Shown: in pieces, positions 6,952 through 14,811 of the stretch
How the letters are laid out: the number at the start of each line of letters is the position of its first letter
Numbering within the stretch: position 1 is the stretch's first letter
Source: an uncultured Blautia sp.
Lineage (GTDB): Bacteria; Bacillota; Clostridia; Lachnospirales; Lachnospiraceae
Length of the DNA stretch: 28,213 nucleotides
Direction of reading: 5' to 3'
Assembly: GCA_902476765.1 (NCBI GenBank)
Contig: CABSEJ010000023.1
Location: 1 to 28,213 of the forward strand
Translations under genes and position numbers: made by a program
Notes under the pieces: generated by a model
What the model was told of the DNA's origin: nothing
Database searches by the model: none
The model's input: only the letters and a program-made list of their open reading frames with translations

Positions 6952-8514
6952 TTGAAAAAGCAGGAGCTTGACACTCGAATAACAGAAACCGCAAAGGCCC
7001 TTTTATCTTACTGCAGGGTCCGCACAGCGTCTTCTTTTGAAGCAGAAGACTTGGCTCAGGACATCATAGTAGAAATATATAAATCTGTGGATAACCTGAG
7101 AAATGAGGAAGCTTTTTACAGCTTTATGTGGGCTGTTGCAGGCAATGTATATAAGCAATGGTGTAAGAATAAGGTGAAAAACAAAATATGTCCTTTAAGT
7201 GAGGATTTACTTGCGGAAGAATCTATAGAAGAGGAGAAAGGGGATATTTTTTTACTGCGCCGTGAATTGACCTTGCTGGCCCAAAAGTACCGCAGGGCGG
7301 TTATTCTCTATTATATCGAGAATAAATCCTGCTCAGAAATAGCCCAAATTTTGTCAATCAGCGAAAGTATGGTGAAGTATCTGTTATTTAAATCACGACA
7401 ATTATTGAAAGAGGGTATGGTTATGGAAAGAAATTATGGAGAGCAAAGTTATAATCCTAAAAGCCTGTCCTTGTTGTTTTGGGGAAAGGGAGAAAATCCT
7501 TATGGACGATTGTGCGAAAGTAAGATTTCCCAGAATATTTTGTTTGCCTGTTATAATGATAAGCTTACGCCAACACAGATTAGCTTAGAAATCGGTGTGG
7601 CCCTTCCCTATATGGAAGACAAGCTGAAGGAATTATATGATTATGGATTACTGAAAAAGGAAGGCAATAGGTATTATACGAATCTGTTTATTTTTACAAA
7701 GGATTTTTCCAGAGAAGTGTGGATGAAAACTGCCCATGTTAAGGACCGTATAGCAACGCTTTTAGTTGAAACAATAAAAAATCGGGAAAGTCAGATAAGG
7801 GCTGTAGGATTTGTTGGAAATCATATGAATAACAACGGCTTTGCCTGGCAAATGGTAAGTTTTCTATTATATGAGGCAGTTGTTGAAATCCTTCAGAATA
7901 AGCGCAAGATAGTATATCCAAAGGACCAGTTCGGGAGAGAATGTTTCCTTTGGGGAGAAGAAAAAGACCAGGACTGTTCATGGACTTCCCAGCTGGATTT
8001 CGGTATATCCGGTGTAACGAATAACAGAGGAGACTATATACAGTTTATGGACTTTCCTATCAATGGTGAAATGGTACATCCTTATTTCTTTCACAGAGAG
8101 AATGTAACCCATGTGTTTTTAGATATTGCAAAAGGAAATACAGAGCAATTCAGTGAGAATGATATGGCAGCAGCGGCTGATATGGTGAGAAAAGGCTATG
8201 TCCTTCAGGGCAAAAACGGACTGACGGTAAATGTGCCTGTCTTCACTCAAGAACAGTACCATATGCTGAAAGAAATACTGAGTGACGGGGCTGTTGAAAT
8301 TGCTAAGGAAGGAGAACTTTTAATAGATACTGTACAAGAGATATTGAAAAATCATTGTCCTCTTCACCTGAAGAAATATACGAAAGATATGGCATATCTG
8401 AGAGTACTTAAAGACGCCATATCCACTCCTGTGGCCAGGCTATTGGAACAAAAATATTTGCTTCCTTACAGAGGGGATACCATTCTTCCTACAACTTATG
8501 TGGTCTTGAAATAA
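6952..8514 (+). CDS. ECF-like sigma-70 factor with a ~350-residue C-terminal extension
   Basis: Predicted RNA polymerase sigma factor of 520 residues. The start is a TTG at 6952, chosen because a perfect AAAGGAGGT (6937-6945) lies six bases upstream; an ATG at 6910 precedes that site. Residues about 19-75 form sigma region 2 (EAEDLAQDIIVEIYKSVDNL, then FMWAVAGNVYKQWCKNK). Residues about 100-155 form region 4 (YRRAVILYYIENKSCSEIAQ, then SISESMVKYLLFKSRQLLKE). Ordinary ECF factors stop at 160-200 residues. Here the chain continues with a winged-helix-like segment (about 185-235, TPTQISLEIGVALPYMEDKL then GLLKKEGNRYY) and about 290 further soluble residues of unrecognised fold. No anti-sigma gene is adjacent, so the extension may do the sensing or gating (inference). 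A strong stem-loop follows the stop. Confidence 0.85.
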   Translation: MKKQELDTRITETAKALLSYCRVRTASSFEAEDLAQDIIVEIYKSVDNLRNEEAFYSFMWAVAGNVYKQWCKNKVKNKICPLSEDLLAEESIEEEKGDIFLLRRELTLLAQKYRRAVILYYIENKSCSEIAQILSISESMVKYLLFKSRQLLKEGMVMERNYGEQSYNPKSLSLLFWGKGENPYGRLCESKISQNILFACYNDKLTPTQISLEIGVALPYMEDKLKELYDYGLLKKEGNRYYTNLFIFTKDFSREVWMKTAHVKDRIATLLVETIKNRESQIRAVGFVGNHMNNNGFAWQMVSFLLYEAVVEILQNKRKIVYPKDQFGRECFLWGEEKDQDCSWTSQLDFGISGVTNNRGDYIQFMDFPINGEMVHPYFFHRENVTHVFLDIAKGNTEQFSENDMAAAADMVRKGYVLQGKNGLTVNVPVFTQEQYHMLKEILSDGAVEIAKEGELLIDTVQEILKNHCPLHLKKYTKDMAYLRVLKDAISTPVARLLEQKYLLPYRGDTILPTTYVVLK

Positions 8515-8524
8515 TAAGCCGGAG

Positions 8525-8573
8525 AGGAGCTGCAGTGGCCGACATCTGCTGTTGGCCGCTGCAGCTCCTTTAA
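8525..8573 (+). terminator. Strong stem-loop after the sigma-factor gene
   Basis: AGGAGCTGCAGTGGCC (8525-8540) pairs with GGCCGCTGCAGCTCCT (8554-8569), 16 bp with one G-U, then TTT. The T run is short, but the position directly after the stop codon supports termination. Confidence 0.6.
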
Positions 8574-8576
8574 GAT

Positions 8577-8599
8577 AAGGCTGCTAATCTAAGCCTTTT
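8577..8599 (+). terminator. Second, shorter terminator-like hairpin
   Basis: AAGGCT (8577-8582) and AGCCTT (8592-8597) with a nine-base loop, followed by TT and C. It lies in tandem just behind the stronger stem, as a possible backup terminator. Confidence 0.4.
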
Positions 8600-8718
8600 C
8601 TGCGGCAACTGGTTAAATGACCATGTTTGCAGCCAGGTTCCAGCTTTATTCAGAGATGGTAAAAGGACAGTAGATATGCTAAAATAGGAGAATAGTATGA
8701 TTAAGGAGGAGGCAGACT

Positions 8719-9177
8719 ATGTGCCTGATATGTGACAGGATTAAAAGCATTAAAGAAGGAACCAATCCTTATTTTGTGAAGGAATTAGAAACCGGCTATG
8801 TCGTCATAGGAGATTATCAACATTTTAAAGGATATACGCTATTTCTCTGCAAAAAGCATAAAGTAGAGTTATTTCATTTGGAGGAAAAGGAAAAGCTTCG
8901 TTTTCTGGAAGAAATGTCTTTGGTTTCAGAGGCTGTGGCCAGAGCTTTTGGCGCTGAGAAAATGAATTATGAATTATTAGGGAATGGAGATACTCACCTT
9001 CACTGGCATCTGTTTCCACGATTCAGCGGCGATTTGGAAGATTACGGAAATCAGGGAAAGGGTCCGGTTTGGTGGTATCCCAGGGAAAAGATGTATAGCG
9101 ACGAGAATCGTCCTTCAGAGAATGAGTTAGAAGAGTTGAAGACAGCATTGTTAAAAGAACTAAAAAAAAGCTTATAA
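8719..9177 (+). CDS. HIT-family nucleotide hydrolase/transferase
   Basis: A 152-residue cytoplasmic protein of the histidine triad superfamily, which acts on phosphoester or phosphoanhydride bonds of nucleotides such as diadenosine polyphosphates or AMP-amidates. The triad is visible as HLHWHLFPR, with histidines at 93, 95 and 97. The N-terminal CLICDRIKSIKEGTNPYFV and the GDYQHFKGYTLFLCKKHK segment match the HIT beta-sheet core. The C-terminal 40 residues are hydrophilic and helical. The start is backed by AAGGAGG at 8704-8710. It appears monocistronic, with hairpins before it and a different family behind. The exact substrate cannot be read from sequence. Confidence 0.88.
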   Translation: MCLICDRIKSIKEGTNPYFVKELETGYVVIGDYQHFKGYTLFLCKKHKVELFHLEEKEKLRFLEEMSLVSEAVARAFGAEKMNYELLGNGDTHLHWHLFPRFSGDLEDYGNQGKGPVWWYPREKMYSDENRPSENELEELKTALLKELKKSL

Positions 9178-9233
9178 AATTACGGACTCTATGTGCAGTA
9201 TATATGCGGAACACGACCAAGTAGACGGCAGGA

Positions 9234-9788
9234 GTGGATAAATACCCGGTTTTGCTGAGATTTGCTGTGCGGTGTCAAATGATTAGTCTGGATGGGTATA
9301 TTGCAGACAAAGAGGGCGGCGTGGGATGGCTGGAGGGCCAGGGACAGGATGAGGAAAACCAGGATGTGTATTCTGAATTCATCAAAGAGGTAGATACTGT
9401 TCTTATGGGTTATACCACATATCAGCAGGTGGTCACAGAACTTTCCCCAACTCAATGGGTGTATGAGGGAATGAAAACTTATGTATTTACCCACAGAAAG
9501 ATTCCCTCTCAGGAGAATATTATTTTTACAAAGGAAGCACCTGGAGACTTAGTGGAAAGACTGAAAAAGAAGCCGGGAAGAAAGATATGGGTCTGCGGAG
9601 GGGCTGAGCTTGTCCGCCAGCTTATAGAAAAAGACTGTATTGATATGTATTATCTCTCTGTGATACCGACCATTTTAGGGGGAGGCGTAAGACTTTTTCC
9701 TTCCCTGAAGGAAGAGAAAAAGCTAAGGCTGGCGGATATGAAAACTTATAATGGCATCACGGATTTGATTTACAGGCCCAGAGGATGA
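9234..9788 (+). CDS. RibD C-terminal/dihydrofolate-reductase-like protein
   Basis: Member of the DHFR/RibD-C fold family of NADPH-dependent reductases: SLDGYIADKEGGVGWL near residue 18, then DTVLMGYTTYQQV, FTHRKIPSQ, IWVCGGAELV and TILGGGVRLFP, all in the usual order over 184 residues. Family members vary in substrate and most are uncharacterised. The 5' end is odd: the only long start is GTG at 9234, which overlaps the CAGGAG-like site and leaves no spacer, and the first strand, normally of the form V-x-x-x-A-x-SLDGYIA, reads as CQMISLDGYIA after an atypical VLLRFAVR. An internal ATG at 9285 gives a form without beta-strand 1. Either the N-terminus has mutated or the start differs; the rest is intact. 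Confidence 0.75.
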   Translation: MDKYPVLLRFAVRCQMISLDGYIADKEGGVGWLEGQGQDEENQDVYSEFIKEVDTVLMGYTTYQQVVTELSPTQWVYEGMKTYVFTHRKIPSQENIIFTKEAPGDLVERLKKKPGRKIWVCGGAELVRQLIEKDCIDMYYLSVIPTILGGGVRLFPSLKEEKKLRLADMKTYNGITDLIYRPRG

Positions 9789-9906
9789 GAAGAAAGAGAA
9801 CTATCCAAAAATATCTTTTCTCATCAGGTGCCAGTATCCCAGGCAGAGACCTGCAATACCATAGCCATAAGTGATTTATTGAAAGCTGCTGAGAAGGTAT
9901 ATTTTC

Positions 9907-9934
9907 TTGACAGGAAAAAATGGTATGCTACAAT
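9907..9934 (+). promoter_or_regulatory. Promoter of the MarR-family gene
   Basis: TTGACA (9907-9912), a 16-bp spacer and TACAAT (9929-9934), about 33 bp upstream of the start codon. The palindromic operator candidate at 9936-9950 starts directly behind the -10, an ideal place for autorepression. Confidence 0.65.
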
Positions 9935-9935
9935 T

Positions 9936-9950
9936 GCTAATATTGTTAGC
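9936..9950. promoter_or_regulatory. Candidate MarR operator, copy 1
   Basis: GCTAATATTGTTAGC is an inverted repeat (GCTAA-TATTG-TTAGC). Its 13-base core, read on the minus strand, is CTAACAATATTAG, identical to the core in front of the citrate synthase gene at 10527-10539. It overlaps the expected transcription start of marR. Confidence 0.65.
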
Positions 9951-9967
9951 GAATAAAGGAGTATAGG

Positions 9968-10387
9968 ATGGACTATAAAAAAATGGCGGAGGAGTTTTTG
10001 ATGATTCGTGCTGAACAGCTTAAAGTTCCTGCGAACCAGCAAATCTCAAAAATAGTAAAAGGTGAGTTATTTGTATTGAATTATCTGGCAACACATCATA
10101 ATTCTGTATATCCTAAGGTACTAAGCAGGGAAATGGTGGTAAGTACAGCCCGAATTGCTGTTATTTTAAACCAGATGGAGGATAAGAAATGGATAATACG
10201 AAAGAATGACCCTGAAGATAACCGGCAAATTCTTGTTTCCCTTACAGAAAAAGGATGGGAAATCATAGAACAGCAGCGTGTTGAAATTATCCGTACAGTA
10301 GCACAGATGTTAGAAAAATTGGGACCAGAAGATGCAGAGGAGTTTTTGAGGATTCAGAGACGGATTGTTGAAGATGTAATAAATTAA
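9968..10387 (+). CDS. MarR-family transcriptional regulator
   Basis: A 139-residue winged-helix regulator of normal MarR length. The recognition region is YPKVLSREMVVSTARIAVIL (about 45-64), followed by the wing (WIIRKNDPEDNRQILVSLTEKG, with the conserved D-x-R of the family), and flanked by helices that form the dimer interface. MarR proteins usually repress their own gene and a neighbouring gene and are released by small ligands. A palindrome behind its -10 recurs at the promoter region of the broken citrate synthase gene downstream, which points to that gene as its other target. The ribosome site AAAGGAG lies at 9955-9961. The ligand is unknown. Confidence 0.88.
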   Translation: MDYKKMAEEFLMIRAEQLKVPANQQISKIVKGELFVLNYLATHHNSVYPKVLSREMVVSTARIAVILNQMEDKKWIIRKNDPEDNRQILVSLTEKGWEIIEQQRVEIIRTVAQMLEKLGPEDAEEFLRIQRRIVEDVIN

Positions 10388-10407
10388 GATAACGATGTTC
10401 CATCTGC

Positions 10408-10426
10408 CTGCAGTAACTGCAGTTTT
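10408..10426 (+). terminator. Short terminator-like hairpin after marR
   Basis: CTGCAG-TAA-CTGCAG followed by TTTT, 20 bp after the marR stop. The outer bases GCCTG/CAGGC can form an alternative pairing. It is modest in strength. The rest of the gap to 10526 contains only a GCCTCA/TGAGGC pair (10440-10475 area) and a GGCTATAGCC palindrome of no clear role. Confidence 0.35.
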
Positions 10427-10525
10427 CAGGCTGCTTGACGCCTCATTGGCTTCCAGGCAGTCCTGCTTTGAGGCTAAACCCATTAGTGGCTATAGCCGAT
10501 AAAACTGTATTTTTTTAGATATTTT

Positions 10526-10540
10526 ACTAACAATATTAGT
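10526..10540. promoter_or_regulatory. Candidate MarR operator, copy 2, before citrate synthase
   Basis: ACTAACAATATTAGT is a 15-bp inverted repeat whose central 13 bases equal the marR operator core in opposite orientation. It lies about 39 bp before the citrate synthase start, in the expected promoter zone. Confidence 0.65.
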
Positions 10541-10578
10541 TTTTTGAGACTAATCCCAAATTTTGATGAGGAGGTTAA

Positions 10579-11770
10579 ATGCTAATGCAGAAAAATAAAA
10601 TTTTAGAAAACTATTTAGCGGAAAAGAAGGAACTTTGTGAGAAAAATGATAGCATCAGCCCTGGATTGTTTCAGGAATTGGGAGTTAAAGCCGGACTTCG
10701 TGATGAAAATGGGAAAGGTGTTCTGGCCGGATTGACCAATATATCGGAAATAAAAGCTTTTGACTATATAGACGGAGAAAAAACGCCATGTGAAGGACAG
10801 CTTTTGTATCGGGGATACGATGTAAAGGATTTAATAAAGGGAAGCAATAATCAAAGGTTCCTTTTTGAAGAAACAGCATATTTGCTGTTGTTTGGGGAAT
10901 TGCCTAAAGAAAACGAATTACAGGATTTTTGCGAAATGCTGTCTGAAAACAGATTTATGCCAACAAACTTTACCAGAGACGTTATCATGAAAGCCCCCAG
11001 TGTGGATGTCATGAATTCGATGACGAGAAGTGTATTGTATTGCTGAAAATTTTTTACGGATGCTTCGGCCGGATATGCAGTATACGGAGCTGGAAGCAAG
11101 AGTTCTGGATGTGGCGCTGCTTCTTCATGCAGAACACGGCGGCGGAAATAATTCTACCTTTACCACGAGAGTCGTAACATCTTCAGGATCAGATACCTAT
11201 TCTTCTATTGCCGCCGCCCTTTGCTCCCTTAAAGGAAAACGTCACGGCGGAGCAAATATTATGGTAATGCAGATGATGGAAGATATCAAGGAACATGTTG
11301 GGGATTATGAGGATGAGGAAGAAATTTCCTGTTATCTGAAAAAAATTCTGGACAAAGAAGCCTTTGACGGCAAAGGATTGATTTATGGAATGGGTCATGC
11401 AGTCTATTCCTTGTCTGACCCAAGAGAGGTTATTTTCAAAGGATTTGTAGAAAAATTAGCAAAGGCCAAGGGAAGGGAAAAGGATTTGGCCCTTTATAAT
11501 AATATTGAAAAAGCGGCCTCTGAATTGATTGCAAAAGAACGGAAAATATTTAAAGGTGTCAGCCCTAATGTGGATTTTTACAGCGGTTTTGTTTATGATA
11601 TGCTGGGTATTCCCACAGAGTTATTTACACCTTTGTTTGCCGTGGCCAGGATTGCCGGCTGGTGTGCGCACAGGATTGAAGAACTGGTATCAGCCAATAA
11701 AATTATACGTCCAGGATATATGAGCCTGACTAAGAAACAGGAATATAGGGAGCGGTCTTTACGAAAATAA
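10579..11770 (+). pseudogene. gltA: Citrate synthase gene broken by an internal deletion
   Basis: Citrate synthase condenses acetyl-CoA and oxaloacetate to citrate. Two frames together encode a type-II-like enzyme. The first (10579-11046) carries the N-terminal domain with FDYIDGEKTPCEGQLLYRGY and ends VMNSMTRSVL then a stop. The second, open from 11030, resumes at AENFLRMLRPD and continues through HAEHGGGNNSTF, HGGAN, GMGHAVYSLSDPR and NVDFYSGFVYDML to the end. In intact homologues about 60 residues separate the two joined points, so a deletion that is not a multiple of three has removed them and shifted the frame at about 11031-11045. The catalytic His and Asp motifs remain, but the protein cannot be made whole. 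The GAGGAGG ribosome site and the operator are intact, which suggests recent loss. Confidence 0.88.
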
Positions 11771-11868
11771 AAGGAAGTATCATCATGACGGAACAAATAT
11801 TATAAATTTAGCATGGACCGGATATTGCTGAATTTATCAGTCCTGATTCATATCATATAAAGAACTAT

Positions 11869-11897
11869 TTGTGGTAAGGGATAAATTTTGGTATAAT
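11869..11897 (+). promoter_or_regulatory. Promoter of the LytTR/GHKL two-component operon
   Basis: TTGTGG (11869-11874), a 17-bp spacer and a perfect TATAAT (11892-11897), giving a leader of about 40 bases. A 12-bp inverted repeat (11802-11813 with 11826-11837) lies just upstream, without a T run; it may be a weak terminator for gltA. Confidence 0.6.
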
Positions 11898-11945
11898 GAT
11901 TTCTGGATTTTACTAAAGCAAAATCATAAGACAAGAGGTACCAGT

Positions 11946-12656
11946 ATGCTGCATATAGCAATTTGCGATGATGAAAAAGATTTTGTGGATGATTTGAGGG
12001 AATTATTAGACAGATACAGCCGGGAAACCGGCAGGGATTTCAAGATTACCCCTTATTATGACGGTATGGAATTGATTGAAAAGTATGACCCTACCATTGA
12101 TTTGATTTTTCTTGATATACGCATGAAAATGGTAAATGGACTCCATGCCGCCAGGCATATTCGTCAGAGAGATGAAAACGTGGGAATTATATTTCTCACT
12201 ACCCTTACCCAGTATGGTTTGGAAGGGTATAAATATCAGGCTTCCGGCTATATCATCAAGCCTATGAAGTATGTACGGCTGAAAGCGGAAATGGATAAAT
12301 TTATTGCCCGCAGGCAAAAGGAGGACAGCCCTTTTCTGGTGATAGCTAATGATAGTGGAAAATACAGGGTTGACCTGAAATCTATTCGTTATGTGGAGAC
12401 CTATAACCGGAATCTGATGTTTCACACAGAGCAGGAAAATATTATCTGTTATAAAAGCATGAGGGAAATAGAAAAGGAATTAAAGGACAAGGATTTTGTG
12501 CGCTGCCATACCAGTTATATTGTGAATCTGTTTTATGTAAAGGGAATTAAAAAGCTGGATATAGAGCTGATTACCGGTGAAACCATTCCTATCAGCCAGC
12601 CTAAACGGAAAGAATTTATGGAAAAGCTTACCGCCTATTGGGGGAATTTCCTATGA
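11946..12656 (+). CDS. LytTR-family response regulator (AgrA/VirR type)
   Basis: A 236-residue response regulator. The receiver domain (about 1-118) has acidic residues Asp8-Asp9, the phospho-acceptor Asp57 in FLDIRMK and Lys105 in GYIIKPMKY. The C-terminal LytTR DNA-binding domain (about 133-236) has the marker RYVETYNRNLMFHT, the FVRCHTSYIVNLFYVKGI strand and ISQPKRKEF near the end. Family members bind pairs of 9-bp direct repeats, and such a pair is visible before the downstream ABC operon. The ATG at 11946 was preferred over a GTG at 11871 because it has AAGAGGT ahead of it and the promoter lies between the two. The stop overlaps the kinase start by four bases. It probably regulates bacteriocin, quorum or envelope-defence genes. 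Confidence 0.92.
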   Translation: MLHIAICDDEKDFVDDLRELLDRYSRETGRDFKITPYYDGMELIEKYDPTIDLIFLDIRMKMVNGLHAARHIRQRDENVGIIFLTTLTQYGLEGYKYQASGYIIKPMKYVRLKAEMDKFIARRQKEDSPFLVIANDSGKYRVDLKSIRYVETYNRNLMFHTEQENIICYKSMREIEKELKDKDFVRCHTSYIVNLFYVKGIKKLDIELITGETIPISQPKRKEFMEKLTAYWGNFL

Positions 12657-13936
12657 CAACCTTTTTTGAATTCCTTTCCTTTCTCTTGGCTTGGGGCTAT
12701 GCCTTTGTGTTTTTCCTGATTCTTCAGTCCTTTCTTCCCCTGCGAAAGAACCTGGTACTAAAAATCCTGGCCTTTTTGGTATGCGGATACCTGGCGGACT
12801 GCATTGTATATTCTAATGACGGGGCCAGTCTGTTGGGTACTATGATTGTATTTTTTATCTATGTACTTTTGTTTTACAAAGGGAAGTTTATGGAGAAGAT
12901 ATCTGTGCTTCTGGTTTTTTACCCGGCGCTCATTGCTATTAACTATTTAATGGTGGATGTGGGAGGACGTATTTTTAAGGCAGTAACAGGAGCTGGTTTT
13001 GAGGAAACATTGGCTTCTCCCAGACTGATGCTTATCAGTACAGCTATCCATACCTTTTCTCTGCTGCTGCGACTGCTCTTCTGGATTGGAGCATGGCTTA
13101 TCCTGCGGAAATTTCTGGTGAAGATAACCTCCCACCTGGATACCAAGATGTGGCTGATTATTGATATGCTGGTATTGGCTTCTTTTGTGGCAATTTTTAC
13201 CATAATTTATTTTATGCCTGAGGATACTGCCATTGTGTATCCTATCTGCGGAGCCTCTATTTTTTCCAGCTTTGGTTCCATGTATCTGGCAGCCTATATT
13301 TATGACACAACCACGGCCGCCTACCGTATGCAGGAAATCAAAAGCCAAAGGGATTATTATAAGGAGCGTGTCAAAGACGAGGAAAGGGTCCGGTCCATCT
13401 ATCATGATATGAAAAATCATTTGCTGGTGTTGGAAGGAAAGCAGAACACAGAGGAAGGTCGGCAAATGACAGAAAAGCTGCAGACACAGATTGCAGATTA
13501 TGAGGATTATGTCCATACGGGAAACGGTTTTCTGGATATTATCATAAAGGATAAGGCGGCAAAAGCCAGAGAAAAACAGATTGATTTTGCGGCTATGGCT
13601 GATTTTAAGGGAATAGATTTTTTGGAACCTTTGGACATCAGCACTATTTTCGGAAATGCTATTGATAATGCCATTGAAGCCAGTGAAAAATTGCCAAAAG
13701 ACCAGAGATTGGTTTCGGTGAGAGCCCAGCGTATACGGGATATGCTGGTTATGGTGGTGGAAAATAATACAAATCCAGAGCATTCCGCTATTCAGGAAAC
13801 CCATAAAGAGGATTCTTTCCTTCATGGGTTCGGCATTCCAAACATAAAAAATGCGGTAGAAAAGTATGGAGGGCAATGTAGTTTTCAACAAGGTGAGGGA
13901 ACCTTTGCAGTGAAAATTTTGCTGCCTTTTCCTTAA
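12653..13936 (+). CDS. GHKL-type sensor histidine kinase (AgrC-like)
   Basis: A 427-residue membrane kinase partner of the LytTR regulator. The N-terminal part holds about six hydrophobic segments up to about residue 220, as in AgrC-type peptide sensors. A coiled linker (about 226-245) leads to the H-box SIYHDMKNHLLVLEGK with His251, and then to the GHKL ATPase with NAIDNAIEAS (about 335-344) and HGFGIPNIKNAVEKYGG. The ATG at 12653 overlaps the regulator's TGA and follows GGGGGAA with six bases between; an upstream in-frame TTG at 12638 is less likely. No precursor peptide or AgrB-type processing gene is seen in the window, so the signal may be exogenous, for example an antimicrobial peptide. 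Confidence 0.9.
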   Translation: MTTFFEFLSFLLAWGYAFVFFLILQSFLPLRKNLVLKILAFLVCGYLADCIVYSNDGASLLGTMIVFFIYVLLFYKGKFMEKISVLLVFYPALIAINYLMVDVGGRIFKAVTGAGFEETLASPRLMLISTAIHTFSLLLRLLFWIGAWLILRKFLVKITSHLDTKMWLIIDMLVLASFVAIFTIIYFMPEDTAIVYPICGASIFSSFGSMYLAAYIYDTTTAAYRMQEIKSQRDYYKERVKDEERVRSIYHDMKNHLLVLEGKQNTEEGRQMTEKLQTQIADYEDYVHTGNGFLDIIIKDKAAKAREKQIDFAAMADFKGIDFLEPLDISTIFGNAIDNAIEASEKLPKDQRLVSVRAQRIRDMLVMVVENNTNPEHSAIQETHKEDSFLHGFGIPNIKNAVEKYGGQCSFQQGEGTFAVKILLPFP

Positions 13937-13941
13937 AACAT

Positions 13942-14017
13942 AAGGCCGCTGTATTTAAAGTGTGCAGGCATGAAATCTGCTGCTGCACTTTAAATACAGC
14001 GGCCTTGTTTGTTTTTT
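13942..14017. terminator. Long 21-bp-stem terminator after the kinase
   Basis: AAGGCCGCTGTATTTAAAGTG (13942-13962) pairs perfectly with its complement at 13986-14006, followed by GTTTGTTTTTT. It is an excellent intrinsic terminator on the plus strand, separating the two-component genes from the ABC operon, which therefore has its own promoter. Confidence 0.88.
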
Positions 14018-14026
14018 AGCCAGATG

Positions 14027-14056
14027 TATTAGTTTTTTCACTCTGGATATTAGTTT
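14027..14056 (+). promoter_or_regulatory. Candidate LytTR-regulator binding repeats
   Basis: TATTAGTTT occurs at 14027-14035 and again, identically, at 14048-14056: two 9-bp direct repeats with a 12-bp spacer, in phase over two helical turns. This is the layout known for LytTR regulators. The sequences match the general consensus only in part (the AGTT core). They end 12 bp before the -35 of the ABC promoter. Confidence 0.5.
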
Positions 14057-14068
14057 ACGCAGTTTCCG

Positions 14069-14096
14069 TTGTATCTTTTTCGCAGCCGGATATAAT
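14069..14096 (+). promoter_or_regulatory. Promoter of the ABC ATPase-permease operon
   Basis: TTGTAT (14069-14074), a 16-bp spacer and a perfect TATAAT (14091-14096). The weak -35 directly behind two direct repeats suggests an activated promoter. Confidence 0.6.
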
Positions 14097-14134
14097 GAAG
14101 GCAAATTTAGAAAAGCAAAGAGAGGTCATGGAAA

Positions 14135-14800
14135 ATGAGTATTTTAGTCACCAAAAATTTAACTAAAGAATACGGCGAAGGGCCAAACCTTGTAAAGGCC
14201 TTAGATTCTGTCAGCCTTTCCATTGAACGGGGAGAATTTGTAGCGATTATAGGTACCTCCGGCTCCGGAAAGTCCACTCTTTTGAATATGCTGGGAGGTT
14301 TGGATAACCCTACATCCGGCACTGTTCGGGTGGAAAACTACGAACTTGGGAAGTTAAAGGAGGATGACCTGACGGTTTTCCGCCGCCAGCGTATTGGATT
14401 TATTTTCCAAAATTATAATCTGGTGCCTATTCTGAACGTATACGAAAATATTGTCATGCCCATCCAGCTTGATGGGAAAAAGCCGGACAAGAAATTCATA
14501 AAGGAGATTATTTCTCTACTGGGTCTGGAAAAGAAGCTTTACCATATGCCAAATACTTTATCCGGAGGTCAGCAGCAGAGGGTAGCTATAGCCAGGGCCT
14601 TGGCGTCTAAGCCAGCCATTATTCTGGCCGATGAGCCGACGGGAAATCTGGACAGCAAAACCAGTGACGAGGTTATAAATCTATTAAAGGTCACCAGCGA
14701 AAAGTTCTGCCAGACCATTGTGATGATTACTCACAACCCGGAAATTGCGGCTCAGGCGGATCGCACCATTCACATTGAAGACGGAAAAATTGCAGAATAG
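14135..14800 (+). CDS. ABC transporter ATP-binding protein (MacB/LolD-type)
   Basis: A 221-residue ATPase of the family that energises FtsX/MacB-type permeases. Walker A GTSGSGKST is at 40-48, the Q-loop FQNYN is near 91-95, the signature LSGGQQQR is at 142-149, and Walker B ILADEPT with the catalytic glutamate is at 163-169. The H-loop is MITHNPE near the end. It is encoded 11 bp before its permease, and the pair follows the LytTR/GHKL system and a promoter with direct repeats. The substrate is probably a peptide, lipid or antimicrobial that the kinase senses or that the system resists (inference). The length is normal. GAGAGGT precedes the start at a slightly long distance. Confidence 0.93.
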   Translation: MSILVTKNLTKEYGEGPNLVKALDSVSLSIERGEFVAIIGTSGSGKSTLLNMLGGLDNPTSGTVRVENYELGKLKEDDLTVFRRQRIGFIFQNYNLVPILNVYENIVMPIQLDGKKPDKKFIKEIISLLGLEKKLYHMPNTLSGGQQQRVAIARALASKPAIILADEPTGNLDSKTSDEVINLLKVTSEKFCQTIVMITHNPEIAAQADRTIHIEDGKIAE

Positions 14801-14811
14801 GCGGTGATAAT

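Noticed and set aside
9801..9875. Minus-strand scrap reading YGIAGLCLGYWHLMRK before a stop
   Set aside because: Could be the tail of a lost membrane protein, but it is only about 24 codons with no context, so it was not listed as a feature.
12947..13891. 314-codon minus-strand frame
   Set aside because: Lies opposite the histidine kinase gene, whose H-, N- and G-boxes are on the plus strand; a shadow frame.
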